A stretch of DNA of 64,000 nucleotides from the NCBI GenBank assembly GCA_027704905.1, contig JANIIK010000661.1, positions 53,660-117,659 on the forward strand, read 5' to 3'. Positions 1 to 10,713 of this stretch are shown piece by piece. Origin of the DNA: Muraenolepis orangiensis (lineage: Eukaryota > Chordata > Actinopteri > Gadiformes > Muraenolepididae). Positions within the stretch are counted from its first letter, which is position 1, and every line of letters starts with the position of its first letter. Both the position numbers and the translations under genes were made by a program. The notes under the pieces are model-generated. The model searched no databases, was not told the DNA's origin, and saw only the letters and a program-made list of their open reading frames with translations.

Positions 1-674
<674 letters not shown>

Positions 675-907
675 CGCATGCGTGAGCGTTTGTGTGAGCG
701 AGTGCTGCTGAGAGTTTGGCGTGGTGAGTGAAAGCTTCTAATCTAATCTTTACTATCTTTGTTCTTTGTTTTTTTTCTTTTGACGGTCCGTTGTCTGACG
801 GATCGTGTTGTCCGTTTCATGTAGTTAGTTTGGTTTTTATTTTACTGTACGTCGATCTTGGTTTGAGTTTGGTGATTGTTTCTGCAATCACCGGGCCGGC
901 GGGCGGA

Positions 908-2456
908 ATGCCCGCAGGTGTGAGTCCGGAGGAGGGCGGGGGGGAGAAGCTGTCCCGGCGGCACGCCGTGAAGCTCTCCCCCGCCGCTCAGGTGTCGGTA
1001 GAGGAGTGCAGTTTGGCGGTGGGGGAGAAAGTTGGCTACAAGTCTGTAAAATTCGCGGCAAGGATGAACAGAGCTGTGGTGGTCTTTCTTGATAGTATAG
1101 ACAAAGTGAACAGTGTTGTGGAAAGCGGAGTCGCAATCCGCGATGTGTTCACACAGGTCATGCCACTGTTTAACTCGGCGAGGAGAGTTATGATCTCTAA
1201 CGCCCCCCCGTTCCTTAGTAACGAGGCGCTGGGTATGGAACTGGGCCGCTATGGGCTTCTAGTGTCTCCGATCCGGATGGTGTCTCTAGGGTGCAAGTCC
1301 CCACATTTAAAGCACGTCCTGTCGTTCAGGAGAAATACGTTCATGATTCTGAAGAATAACGAAGCCGATTTGGACCTAGTAATGAAGTTCAAGGTTGAAA
1401 ACTTTGATTATACGGTCTTTGCAACAACAGAGAATCAGAAATGTTTTAAATGCGGACTAGAGGGTCATTTCTCGCGGTTGTGTCCGCAGTTGAAAGAAGG
1501 CGCCGGGGTGGCCGGGGCGGTGGCCCCGTTGTCTGCCGCGGTGCCCGCCGCGGGGCCCACGGTGGCCGCCGCGGTGCCCGTCGCGGAGCCCCCGGTGGCC
1601 GCCGCGGTGGCCGCCGCGGTGCCCGTCGCGGAGCCCCCGGTGGCCGCCGCGGTGACCGCCGCGGGGCCCCCGGTGGCTGCCGCGGTGCCCGGCGCGGACC
1701 CCCCGGTGCCCGCCGCGGTGCCCCCGGTGCCCGCCGCGGGCCCCCCGGTGGCTGCCGCGGACCCCCCGGTGGCTGCTGCGGTGCCCCCGGTGGCTGCCGT
1801 GGAGCCCCCGGTGGCCGCCGCGGGCCCCCTGGTGGATATCGCGGTGGCCCCGGCGGTCGTCGCGGTGCTCCCAGCGGGGGCATCGGGGCGACCCCTCTGG
1901 GCGACTGTCACGGTTTTCGGGGGGGTAGTAGGGGTGCCCCCGGCTGTTGCGGGTGCTGGGGCCCCGCCGGCGGGGGCTCTAGATGCGGTCGAATGGCCTT
2001 TGCCGGTACCAGCGTTAGGGAGAAACGAGGTGGCACAGGAGATGGTGGAGGAACGGGAGGTGGGGATGGTGATCGGAGATGAATCCTCCAAACCGTCGGG
2101 TAAAAGGAAAAATCTAACTGAGGAGAAAAACAAGTCTAAGGCCAAGAAAGTAGTAAGCTCGTCATCCGATGTGTCTGAGGATGAAAGTATGAGTGATTAT
2201 GAAACCAAAAGATGACACTGAGTACTCTTTTGAGTGCATCAAAAGCTTTTTAGACAAATCAAAAGGACGCAAAGTTAAAATAGGAAAGCATTTTTCTAAT
2301 TTAACCGCTTTCATCGATTCAGTAAAGCGTATAGGCCTAAGAAACAACCCCAGTGAAGCATCCGAAAATTGCTTCACAAGAAAAGAAACCTACAGGCTGA
2401 GGAAGCTGTTACAAAAGGCAAAGTTGGAGGTGGTCTCCAACGATAACGCCTTCTGA
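908..2456 (+). pseudogene. LINE ORF1 (gag-like, CCHC zinc knuckle), copy 1, frameshifted
   Basis: Nucleic-acid-binding ORF1 protein of the LINE. The first in-frame ATG is 908; the open frame extends further 5' without an ATG. After an RRM-like region (around residues 60-170) comes a CCHC zinc knuckle, C-x2-C-x4-H-x4-C, at 1444-1485. Next is a long Pro/Ala/Val-rich minisatellite linker, then a Lys/Ser-rich acidic tail. The main frame stops at 2215. A conserved C-terminal segment (ESFECIKSF-like to RKLLQKAK) continues in another frame at 2193-2456; copy 2 has the matching segment joined to the acidic tail, which shows a frameshift near 2200 here. The product would package LINE RNA in an RNP. 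Confidence 0.85.
1495..1890 (+). repeat. GC-rich in-frame minisatellite in ORF1 linker
   Basis: Irregular 24-33 bp units of the type GCCGCCGCGGTGCCC / GCCCCCGGTG encode PPVAAAVP-like repeats. The period keeps the ORF1 frame. It lies directly after the zinc knuckle, where copy 2 carries an unrelated Glu/Gly-coding repeat. Confidence 0.9.
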
Positions 2457-2524
2457 ACAGTCTTGTTTTTGTTCATTGTGTGGGTTTTTTTTTGGTGTTG
2501 GACTGCCCTTTAAAAAACAACAAA

Positions 2525-5500
2525 ATGTGTGATTTTAGAATCGGCGCTTTAAATTTAAATGGGGCGAGAAACGTTTTTAAAAGAGCCTGTCTTTTTCAGC
2601 TTTTTAGTGAGAAGAGACTTGACGTTTTATTTGTGCAAGAAACGCACAGTACAGCAGATATAGAAAGTGAGTGGAAGAAGGAATGGAGCGGAGATGTGTT
2701 TCTAAGTCACAAGTCTTTTAACAGTGGTGGAGTGGGCATTTTATTCTCAAATCATTTTAAACCTTTCTCTTATGTTCAGGAGGTGGTAGTGGAAGGCCGG
2801 CTTTTAAAAATAAAAGCCCAATATGAGGAGGTGAAGATGGTTTTTATCAATATTTATGCCCCAACCAGAGGAACAGAAAGGCTACTGTTTTTAGACACTC
2901 TTAGTGAAACTATAAGCCAGTGTGATAGCGATGAGTATTTGTTTTTAGGAGGTGATTTTAACTGCACAGAGGATTTCTCACTGGACAGGAACCACCTTGA
3001 GCCTCACCCTGCCTCTCTGAAGCGACTCACACGGCTCACGGCTTCATGCGAGCTGAGGGATGTGTGGAGAAGTTTCCATGGGATTCAGAGGCAGTACGCC
3101 TGGGCTCACACTAGAGACAATATTTTATCGTTAGCTAGGCTAGACAGGTTTTATTGTTTTAAGCATCATTTTAACGTCTTTAAATGCAGCTCTATTATTC
3201 CTGTTGGTTTTACTGATCACTGTTTGGTTCAATGTTCAGTGTTTATAAGCAATGTAAAATCCAAAAGTGCTTTTTGGCATTTTAATAACACACTTTTAAT
3301 TGATAGGAATTTTAGAGATGCTTTCTTGTTTTTCTGGGGTGAGTACCGAAAAAGGAAGAATGATTTTATCTCCTTGCAGCAGTGGTGGGATGTTGGAAAG
3401 TGTCAGATAAAAGTCAACAGTATACTCTCAATGTCAGCAGGGACAGGGCCAGGACAATGAGAGAACTAGAGATTGGAATTGTGGACATGCAGTCCTTGGC
3501 GGAGTCCACAGGAAATCGAGGCCATATTGAGGAACTCACAGCAAAAAAGACAGCGTTGAGCAGCCTGCTGGGCGTCAAAGCACAGGGGGCGCTGGTCAGG
3601 TCCCGCTTTATGAATGCAATGCACATGGATGCCCCGTCACACTATTTCTTTAGCCTTGAACGGAGGAATGGGCAGAGAAAAATCTTTCACTCCCTGTGCA
3701 CAGAAAATGGAACGACTGTGTACGAGCATGACGAAATACGCAGATATGCAGCAGCTTTCTACAAAGGCTTGTACGCAAGTGAGGTCGTTTCTCACACTGA
3801 GAGTGCGCAGCCTTTTTTTGAGGGCCTTCCTCAGGTCCAGGCAAACAAAGTCCTCGAGGAAGTGCTTTCTATGGAGGAGCTAAAGGAGGCACTACAGTCC
3901 CTGAAGGTTGGCAAGGCTCCAGGCATTGATGGCCTGCCGGCAGACTTTTTTAAGTCGTTTTGGCCTGTCATCGGTGAGGACCTGCTAGATGTACTCAAGG
4001 ACAGCCTGGCAACAGGGTGCTTGCCCTTGAGTTGCAGGAGGGCGGTAGTTACGCTGCTGCCAAAGAAGGGAGATCTGCAACAATTGAAAAATTGGAGGCC
4101 AGTCTCCCTGCTGTGTACCGATTACAAGTTGTTGTCCAAGGTGCTGGCTACAAGATTGGGGAGGGTGTTGGCGGAGGTCATCCATGTGGACCGGTCTTAC
4201 TGTGTGCCCGGCAGGCTGATCACGGATAATGTCATGTTAATTCGAGATTTTTTGGAAGTCTCAGGTTCATTGGAAATAGAGACTGGTCTTATTTCCATAG
4301 ACCAGGAAAAGGCTTTTGACCGGGTTGAACATCAATACCTGTGGCGTACGCTGCAGGCGTTTGGTTTCAGCCCTGGTTTCATAGCCATGATCCAGGTCCT
4401 TTACCGTGACATTGAGAGTATGGTGAAGATTAACGGTGGCTTGAGTGCCCCGTTTAAAGTGCAGAGGGGTGTGAGGCAAGGATGTAGCCTGTCAGGGATG
4501 CTGTACTCCCTGGCCATAGAACCCCTTCTGCACAACTTAAGACACAAGTTGGCAGGCGTTTGCGTCCCAGGGTGCAGTGGTCTTTTTAAACTTTCCGCTT
4601 ATGCTGATGATGTTATAATTTTTGTGAATGACCAGAAAGACGTGAATACAATGGAGGAGGTCACACAGAATTTTGGTTTGTTATCGTCGGCAAGAGTTAA
4701 CTGGGGAAAAAGCGAGGCTTTGGCAGTTAGCAAGGATATAGCTAGAAGCGTCAAGCTACCAGGGGGGCTAACTTGGAAGAAGGGGGGGATTAAATATCTG
4801 GGAGTTTTAGTCGGAACCAAAGATTACATGAAAGGGAACTGGGACAATGTTTTAGAAACAGTTGAGGGAAGAATAAGGAAGTGGGCTTGGGTCTTCCCAC
4901 AGGTATCCTATAAAGGTCGGGTCTTGGTTTTAAATAATTTGGTTTCTTCTATGTTGTGGCATCGCCTCGCCTGTTGTGATCCTCCACCCAATCTACTGGC
5001 GAAGGTGCAAGCTTTAATCGTGAATGCTTTCTGGGATAAGCTACACTGGTTGCCCCAGAGCATTCTGTACCTGCAGAAGGAGGAAGGCGGGCATGGACTC
5101 GTACACCTGGCCAGCAGGGGGGCCACTTTCAGGCTGGGTTTCATAAAAAGGTTTTTAACAGGACCAAAAGACGTGGTGTGGAAACCACTGGCAAGGTCCA
5201 TCTTAAAGCGAGCTGGTGGCTACGGGCTTGGCACTTCACTGTTCTTATTGGATTTTACTTTGCAGGATTTTAAAAACATCCCAGAGTTTTACCGAAGTGT
5301 TTTTAGTGCTTGGAGCCTGTTCAAGAAAGAGAGGGTGGATGGTCCAACCTCATTGTACTGGCTGCTTAATGAACCAGTGGTTCCAGGAGGACGGTTTGCA
5401 GCTGAGGGTACATTTGGCTCCACTCTCCAGGAAAATCTCCAGAGGGCCAAGGTCACAACTCTGGGACAGGTGGTGGAGCTGGCTGGACCAGACTTGGACG

Positions 5501-6399
5501 ATGGCGCGGCCTTGGCTAGCCATATGGGAGTGAGGTCTTCAAGGATTATACGGAAATTACTGGACCAATGGAAGAGCAAACTAAGTGGAAATGAGTGTGT
5601 CCTTTTAAGAATGTTCTCTAATGGTTTTAGAGTGCCAGATGACAGTGATCCTTTCCCCCCCATTGACATTAGCCCTGATTTTAAAAACTGTACTGGGATC
5701 TTTTTAAATACAGGGAAGTTTCGCCTCAATACGCTAAACAGTAAAATAGCCTATGCTGTGTGTGCCAAAGTCCTGAACAAGGAAAAACTAAATGGACGCG
5801 TGGACAGTCCCTGGAGGGCGTACCTGGGCTTGACGGAGGAAATCAGGCCTGAGTGGAGGGTAGTGTACAAACCACCGCTGATTAAGAGGGTTGCAGACCT
5901 ACAATGGAGGGTTTTACATGGTATTGTGGCTGTCAACTCTTTTATCTCGATTATAAACCTTAGTGTGTCGGAAGGTTGTCCGTTCTGCACACGGAGGGAA
6001 ACCATTTTTCACTGTTTTGTAGAATGCCCCAGACTCTCTCCTTTGTTTGTTTTATTAGAGAGGCTTGTGGTGTTTTTTGGGGATTTTTTTACAACACAGG
6101 TTTTTATCATTGGTTTTAAATATAGGAAGTCGACCAGTCAGAAGTGTCAACTTTTAAATTTTGTATTTGGGCAGGCAAAGATGGCAATCTATTCAAGTAG
6201 AAAAAGAAAAATTGAAAGTGATCAAGAGGCCTGTCCAAAAATGGTTTTTATCAAGTCCTTAAAGGCAAGGATCTTGGTAGATTATAAGTTCTATAAAGAA
6301 ATGAATGATTTGGAGACATTTGGCAGCAGGTGGTGCTATAAACAAGCTTTGTGCCAAATAAAAGATGACCAACTGGTATTTGGCGATGGGCTGGTCTGA
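2525..6399 (+). pseudogene. LINE ORF2: APE endonuclease and reverse transcriptase, copy 1, one frameshift
   Basis: ORF2 starts at ATG 2525. The APE-type endonuclease shows LNLNGAR, QETHS, GGDFNCT, the SLARLDRFY segment and FTDHCLV, in the order expected of a LINE nickase. The frame is lost near 3412-3420, where copy 2 has about 7 more bases; reading resumes in another frame and runs open to 6399. The RT part carries GKAPGIDGLPADFFK, RPVSLLCTDYK, SIDQEKAFDRVEH, RQGCSLSGMLYSLAIEPLL and catalytic YADD at 4600-4611. A C-terminal Cys/His segment (CPFCTRRETIFHCFVECP) is typical of the L1/Tx1 group. Function: target-primed reverse transcription. One indel is the only obvious lesion, so the copy is fairly young. 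Confidence 0.92.
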
Positions 6400-6609
6400 A
6401 GGGTCCATCGTCTTGTTCTTGTGTTTTTGTTTTGGGTGTTTTATTTTGGCTGTTTTATCGTTTATTTATGGTTCTTGTGTGTTTGACAACCTCATTGTGG
6501 GGATTTTTGTAAAAAAAGTATCTCTGTGATGATCTTTTTTTGGAAAATTTGTTGAAGTCAAATAAATGAGTTTTCAAAATTCAAATTCAAAATTCAAAAA
6601 AAAAAAAAT

Positions 6610-6679
6610 TCTCTCTCTCTCTCTCTATTTTTTTCTCTCTCTCTCTCTCTTCCACGCTCTCTCACTCTCACTCTCCCTC

Positions 6680-6740
<61 letters not shown>

Positions 6741-6771
6741 CGCTCTCTCACTCTCCCTCTATTTTTTTCTC

Positions 6772-6808
<37 letters not shown>

Positions 6809-6865
6809 GCCTCTCCCTCCCTCTTTTTGTCTCTCTCTTTCTCTCCCACACTCTCTCTCTGCCTG
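6610..6865. repeat. (CT)n microsatellite between the two LINE copies
   Basis: CT dinucleotides with CTATTTTTTT, TTCCACGC, CTGTCTGT and CCTCCCTC interrupters, resembling the array at 1-672. It begins right after the A-run of copy 1 and ends where truncated copy 2 begins. Copy 2's ORF1 frame happens to stay open through it, creating an artificial SLSL-rich N-terminus. Confidence 0.95.
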
Positions 6866-8243
6866 CGTTGGATAATTATATCCAACGTTCCTCCTTTTAT
6901 CAGAAATGAGGCTCTGGAAAGAGAGCTGTCTAGACACGGTCAGATAGTTTCCCCGGTGAAAATGATTTCTCTGGGATGTAAATCCCCTCTGTTAAAGCAT
7001 GTGGTATCTTTCAGAAGACAGGTTTTCATGATTTTGAAAGATGAAAAAAGTGATCTGAACTTAGCCATGAATTTTAGAGTGGATGACTTTGATTATATTA
7101 TTTATATAACTTCAGACACAATGAAATGTTTTGGGTGTGGGATGGAAGGCCACATGCTTAGGTCCTGTCCTAAGAAGAGGCCTGGGCCCACTGACCAAAC
7201 ACCGCCATCACCCAGGGCAGGCCCAAGTGGCTCAAGCACCAACAAGGGTCGAGAGAGAACCTCTGGGAGGAAAGGGACAGGAGAAGGTCTGGTGGAGAAG
7301 ACAGGACAAGGTCAGAAGGTGCAGGGGGAGGGGAGAGGCCTGGAGGAGGGAGTAGGACAGGATAGGCAGGTGCAGGAGGAGAGGAGAGGCCTGGCAGAGG
7401 AGATAGGAAATGGTGAGCAGGGGGAGGGGAGAGACCTGGTAGAGGGGGCAGAACAGGGTGAGCAGGGGGAGGGGAGAGACCTGGTAGAGGGGGCAGAACA
7501 GGGTGAGCAGGGGGAGGGGAGAGACCTGGTAGAGGGGGCAGAACAGGGTGAGCAGGGGGAGGGGAGAGACCTGGTAGAGGGGGCAGAACAGGGTGAGCAG
7601 GTGCAGGAGGAAAGGAGAGGTCTGGTAGTGGAGGCAGGGTTAAATGTGAATGTTAATGGGGGAAAAATGGCTACAAAGGGGAAAGCGAAGGCTGTTGAGA
7701 AGGTCACTGTGGTCGAGGAGGGTGAAGAAGTGGGAGGTCAGAAGGCAGGGGTCAGAGGTGAAGAAAGAACCAGACTAGGCAAACGGGCTGGACTAGCTAC
7801 TGAAGAAGCAGAGTGTATTCATAAATGAGGAGGAAATGGAACTTGATGCTGATGGTACCAAAATTGCCCAAAAAAGGAAGACCGAGGTCAGTCAATCTGA
7901 CTCTAGAGCAAAAAAAGACTGCCAATCAGAGCAGGAGGTTGACAATGACAGTGAAGACTCTGACTTCAGTGATGATGTGGAGTCTCTGCCTCCCACTCAG
8001 TCTCAGGCTGACAGGAGGGATGGTTATTCTTTAACTAGAATAAAAAGTTTTCTACAGGATACTAAAGGTTCAAGGGCAGTTAAGGTGGAAAGTTTTTTCC
8101 CTGACGTAAAGCTATTTGTTGAGTCCGCTAAGTGGCTAATGAGACGCAATGACATGAACGAAGAAGGTTTCTCTGATCAGGAGATTTATCGTTTAAGGAA
8201 ACTTGTTCAAAGGTCAAGACCAAAAATCTCCAATGAGGGTTAA
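6866..8243 (+). pseudogene. LINE ORF1, copy 2: 5'-truncated and frameshifted
   Basis: The similarity to copy 1 begins at the ISNVPPF segment and continues through a CCHC knuckle (CFGCGMEGHMLRSCP, about 7129-7173). A Glu/Gly-rich 15-residue repeat and a basic tail follow. The frame ends at 7828; the conserved C-terminus (QKRKTEV to YRLRKLVQRSRPK) lies in another frame at 7836-8243. This shift is upstream of the KRK motif, whereas the shift in copy 1 is downstream of it, so the two were broken independently. There is no genuine start codon; the open frame into the upstream CT repeat is accidental. Confidence 0.85.
7416..7600 (+). repeat. 45-bp in-frame minisatellite in ORF1 of copy 2
   Basis: About four nearly identical 45-bp units encode a 15-residue repeat (EQGEGRDLVEGAEQG type). 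The period is a multiple of three and keeps the frame. It occupies the same linker position as the Pro/Ala repeat of copy 1 but is unrelated in sequence. Confidence 0.93.
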
Positions 8244-8272
8244 GGTATCTGGTCTCTTTTTAGTACTTTATC

Positions 8273-10680
8273 TTCTTCTTTCGTGTATCATCATCATATG
8301 TCCAGCTCAGTGTCACAAAGCCACGCTCTCGTCTCTGGTCCCACATGGAAGAGGCCAGCCTCTGAAGGAGGTCTGTACAGAGGACAGGTGGTGATTATGT
8401 GGTCGGCAGTCTGCTCAGGCTCGCCACACTCACATACTGCGCTGTCTGCCAGGCCCCACTCCTTCATGGACGCTTTGAAGCGACCAACCCCAGTACGGAG
8501 GCGGTTCAGCAGGGTCCAATGCCGGCGTGGTAGATGTTCTCCTTCGACTCCATCTCCCGGATCTTGGATGTGATGGTGCAGACGTGTGGGCTCAGCCGAC
8601 TCCCATTCCTGCTTCCAGGAAGTTGCTAGCCATGCCCTTGTAGACAGGTCCTCAGGGATGGAACCAAGCATCTCTTGTGCTGTCCTGTTGTAGGGGTGAC
8701 GGGACTTGAGTCTGCTTGGGGGCGCTGCCTTTGTTGTTGTTTCATGCAGGATATGCCAGTCATGCTCTTGGGCTTTCCTCGCAAGTGCGAGGATAGCGGC
8801 CTCTCGTCGGAGACCGGCCGGGGCAATTCCCGCTAGGACTGGCAGGTAGGACACGGGGGTGGGCTTTAGGCAACCGGTTATGATCCGAAGGGCATTGTTG
8901 ATGATAGGATCAACCTTCTTCACATGTGGGCTTCTACTCCAGACTGGGGCGCAGTATTCGGCAGCAGAGAACACCAGGGCTTGTGTGGAGATTCGTAGTG
9001 TCCTGGCGGAGGCACCCCAGGTTGTGCCAGCAAGGCGGCGGATAAGCGAGACCCTTGCTGTCACTTTGGCTCTCACTTCCTCAAGGTGCCGTTTGTAGGA
9101 CAGTGTCCTGTCCAGCCGAACACCGAGGTACTTGGGGGCTAGTTGGTGCTCCAGACGCTTGTTGTCGACGGACACCGACAGTTCCCTTTTGGCCTCTCCG
9201 TTGCACAGGTGGTATGCGGCCGACACAGTCTTCCCAGTACTGAGCTGCAGACGCCACTTGCGCAGATAGGCAGCCAAGATGCTCATGTCCTGGTTGAGAC
9301 CCTGTTCCACCGCTGACCATGTTGTTCGACGCAACATGATGGCCAGATCATCCGCGTAACCATATTGTCTGGATGTTGTCTCCGGGAGGTCGTGGATGTA
9401 AATATTGAACAGCAGTGGTGAGAGGACAGACCCCTGTGGCACCCCGTTTCTCAATCTCCTCAGTCTGCTTCGCTGGCCATCGCTGGTTCGGAGGATGAAG
9501 CTGCGGTTGGACAGCATCTCCATTATGAACTTCACCATATGCCGGTCTGGGATAGTCCTCAGCAGCTTCAGGTGAAGTCCACGGTACCAGACGGTGTCAT
9601 ATGCGGCTGTTAGGTCAAGCAACACAACCCCAACTTTCTCTTTGGCCTGAAAGCTGTCCTCGATGTCCTGGGTGAGCAGGGTTACCTGATCTACTGTTGA
9701 CCTGCCCCGCCGGAAACCAGCCTGTTCCCTTGGAAGCTGTGGGTCCACTACTGGCTCTATGCGGCTGAGGATCATCCTCTCCAGTATCTTGAATGGGACG
9801 CAGAGCAGCGAGATGGGTCTGTAGGCCTTAGGGTCTTCCGCAGTTTTGCCTGGTTTCAGCAGGGCAATAACAGCAGCACGGCGCCAGGTCTTCGGCAGTT
9901 TGGACCTCTGGAAGCAGGATGAGAAAAAAGAGCACAGCCAGGCAGATGTTGTCTCACTCTGGTGGGTCACGAACTCTGGGTGGATGTTGTCATGCCCCGG
10001 GGACTTGCCTTGCCTAAGGTTGCCGATGGCCGCCCTAAGTTCAGCTGTTGAAAACTGTCCGGACATGTCAACATCGACACTGGATGCCCTAGAGAGGGAA
10101 GATATCTCGCACAGTGTAGAGCGGGCGAAGTTCTTATCTGAACCTTGGAATTGGCTGTTCTTCAGGAGCTGGGCTGCAATGGCATCTGCTGTCACAGGGC
10201 ACTTGGGGGGTGTTGTTTTCCTGCCAGTGAGCTGGTTGATGGTCTGCCACGCCTTACGGCTGGAATGGGTGAAATCGATTGACTCAACGGTTTCAGTCCA
10301 TCTGGCCCTTCGGGTGGCGTCCAGCTTGTGGAGTAGTGCCGTTGCAGTCGCTTCCACATCCTCCCTTGAGCCAGCCTGCTGATGTTCACGCAGTAGGTGG
10401 TTGCACTCTTCGTCCCAGCCCGGGATGTAGCTCGCATTGTAGCCGCGAGGGATCGTCTTCTTTGCTGCACTTAGGAGAACTTCGCAGTAGGCTGCATATG
10501 CTGAGTCCACATCAGCAATGTCTGGGTCCGGGAGACAGGCTGATGTTCTCTCTGTCTCCGTGGTGAATGCCTGCCAGTTGGCCTTCCGGAAGTTCCACCT
10601 ACGGACAGGTTTACCCTCTACCGGCTGCACCAGTGAGGGGGCTTTGATGACAGACGGTCGGTGGTGTGACCGGGGGACCG
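8273..10680 (-). mobile_element. Nested 5'-truncated LINE (Jockey/CR1-group-like), with 9-bp target duplication
   Basis: The element lies on the minus strand and interrupts LINE copy 2 between ORF1 and ORF2. The 9-bp sequence GTACTTTAT flanks it at 8264-8272 and 10681-10689, which I read as the target-site duplication. The 5' end is truncated at the endonuclease SDH-type motif (read here as SHHRPSV); the 3' end carries a short GAA-type tail. A diverged 3'-end relative occurs at 23530-23720. Confidence 0.87.
8294..10678 (-). pseudogene. Reverse transcriptase ORF of nested LINE (5'-truncated)
   Basis: An uninterrupted frame of nearly 800 codons reaches the element's 5' boundary with no upstream ATG. 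It shows the RT landmarks GKSPGHDNIHPEF, YRPISLL, EQAGFRRGRSTVDQ, VLLDLTAAYDTVW, GVPQGSVLSPLLFNIYI and YGYADD. It ends in a Cys/His-rich segment (CECGEPEQTADHIITTCP). The endonuclease domain is lost except for its last motif. Best match by memory is the Jockey/CR1 superfamily; the exact clade is unresolved. It lacks disabling mutations but is a dead-on-arrival truncated copy. Confidence 0.85.
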
Positions 10681-10713
10681 GTACTTTATGTCCTGCAGTT
10701 TGGATATATTCTC

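Larger units (their letters stand above)
673..6609 (+). mobile_element. Tx1/L1-like non-LTR retrotransposon, copy 1, inserted in (CT)n
   Basis: Nearly full-length LINE of about 5.9 kb: 5' UTR (673-907), zinc-knuckle ORF1, APE endonuclease-RT ORF2, a 3' UTR with AATAAA near 6560, and an A-rich 3' end (repeated AATTCAAA then an A run). It sits directly between two (CT)n arrays, and its 3' junction reads A-run then TTCTCTCT. Copy 2 has the same junction and orientation. Known Tx1-group LINEs of fish (the Kibi type) target (TC)n microsatellites; assignment to that group is inference from gene order, zinc knuckle and insertion site. Both ORFs carry a frameshift, so this copy is probably inactive. 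Confidence 0.88.

Noticed and set aside
1446..2145. Arg/Pro/Gly-rich and Thr/Ala-rich frames overlapping ORF1 of copy 1
   Set aside because: Shadow frames of the GC-rich minisatellite. The zinc knuckle and conserved flanks are in the chosen plus frame.
6566..6865. N-terminal extension of ORF1 in LINE copy 2 starting at 6566
   Set aside because: It reads through the A-rich end of copy 1 and the CT array; homology to ORF1 begins only at about 6866.
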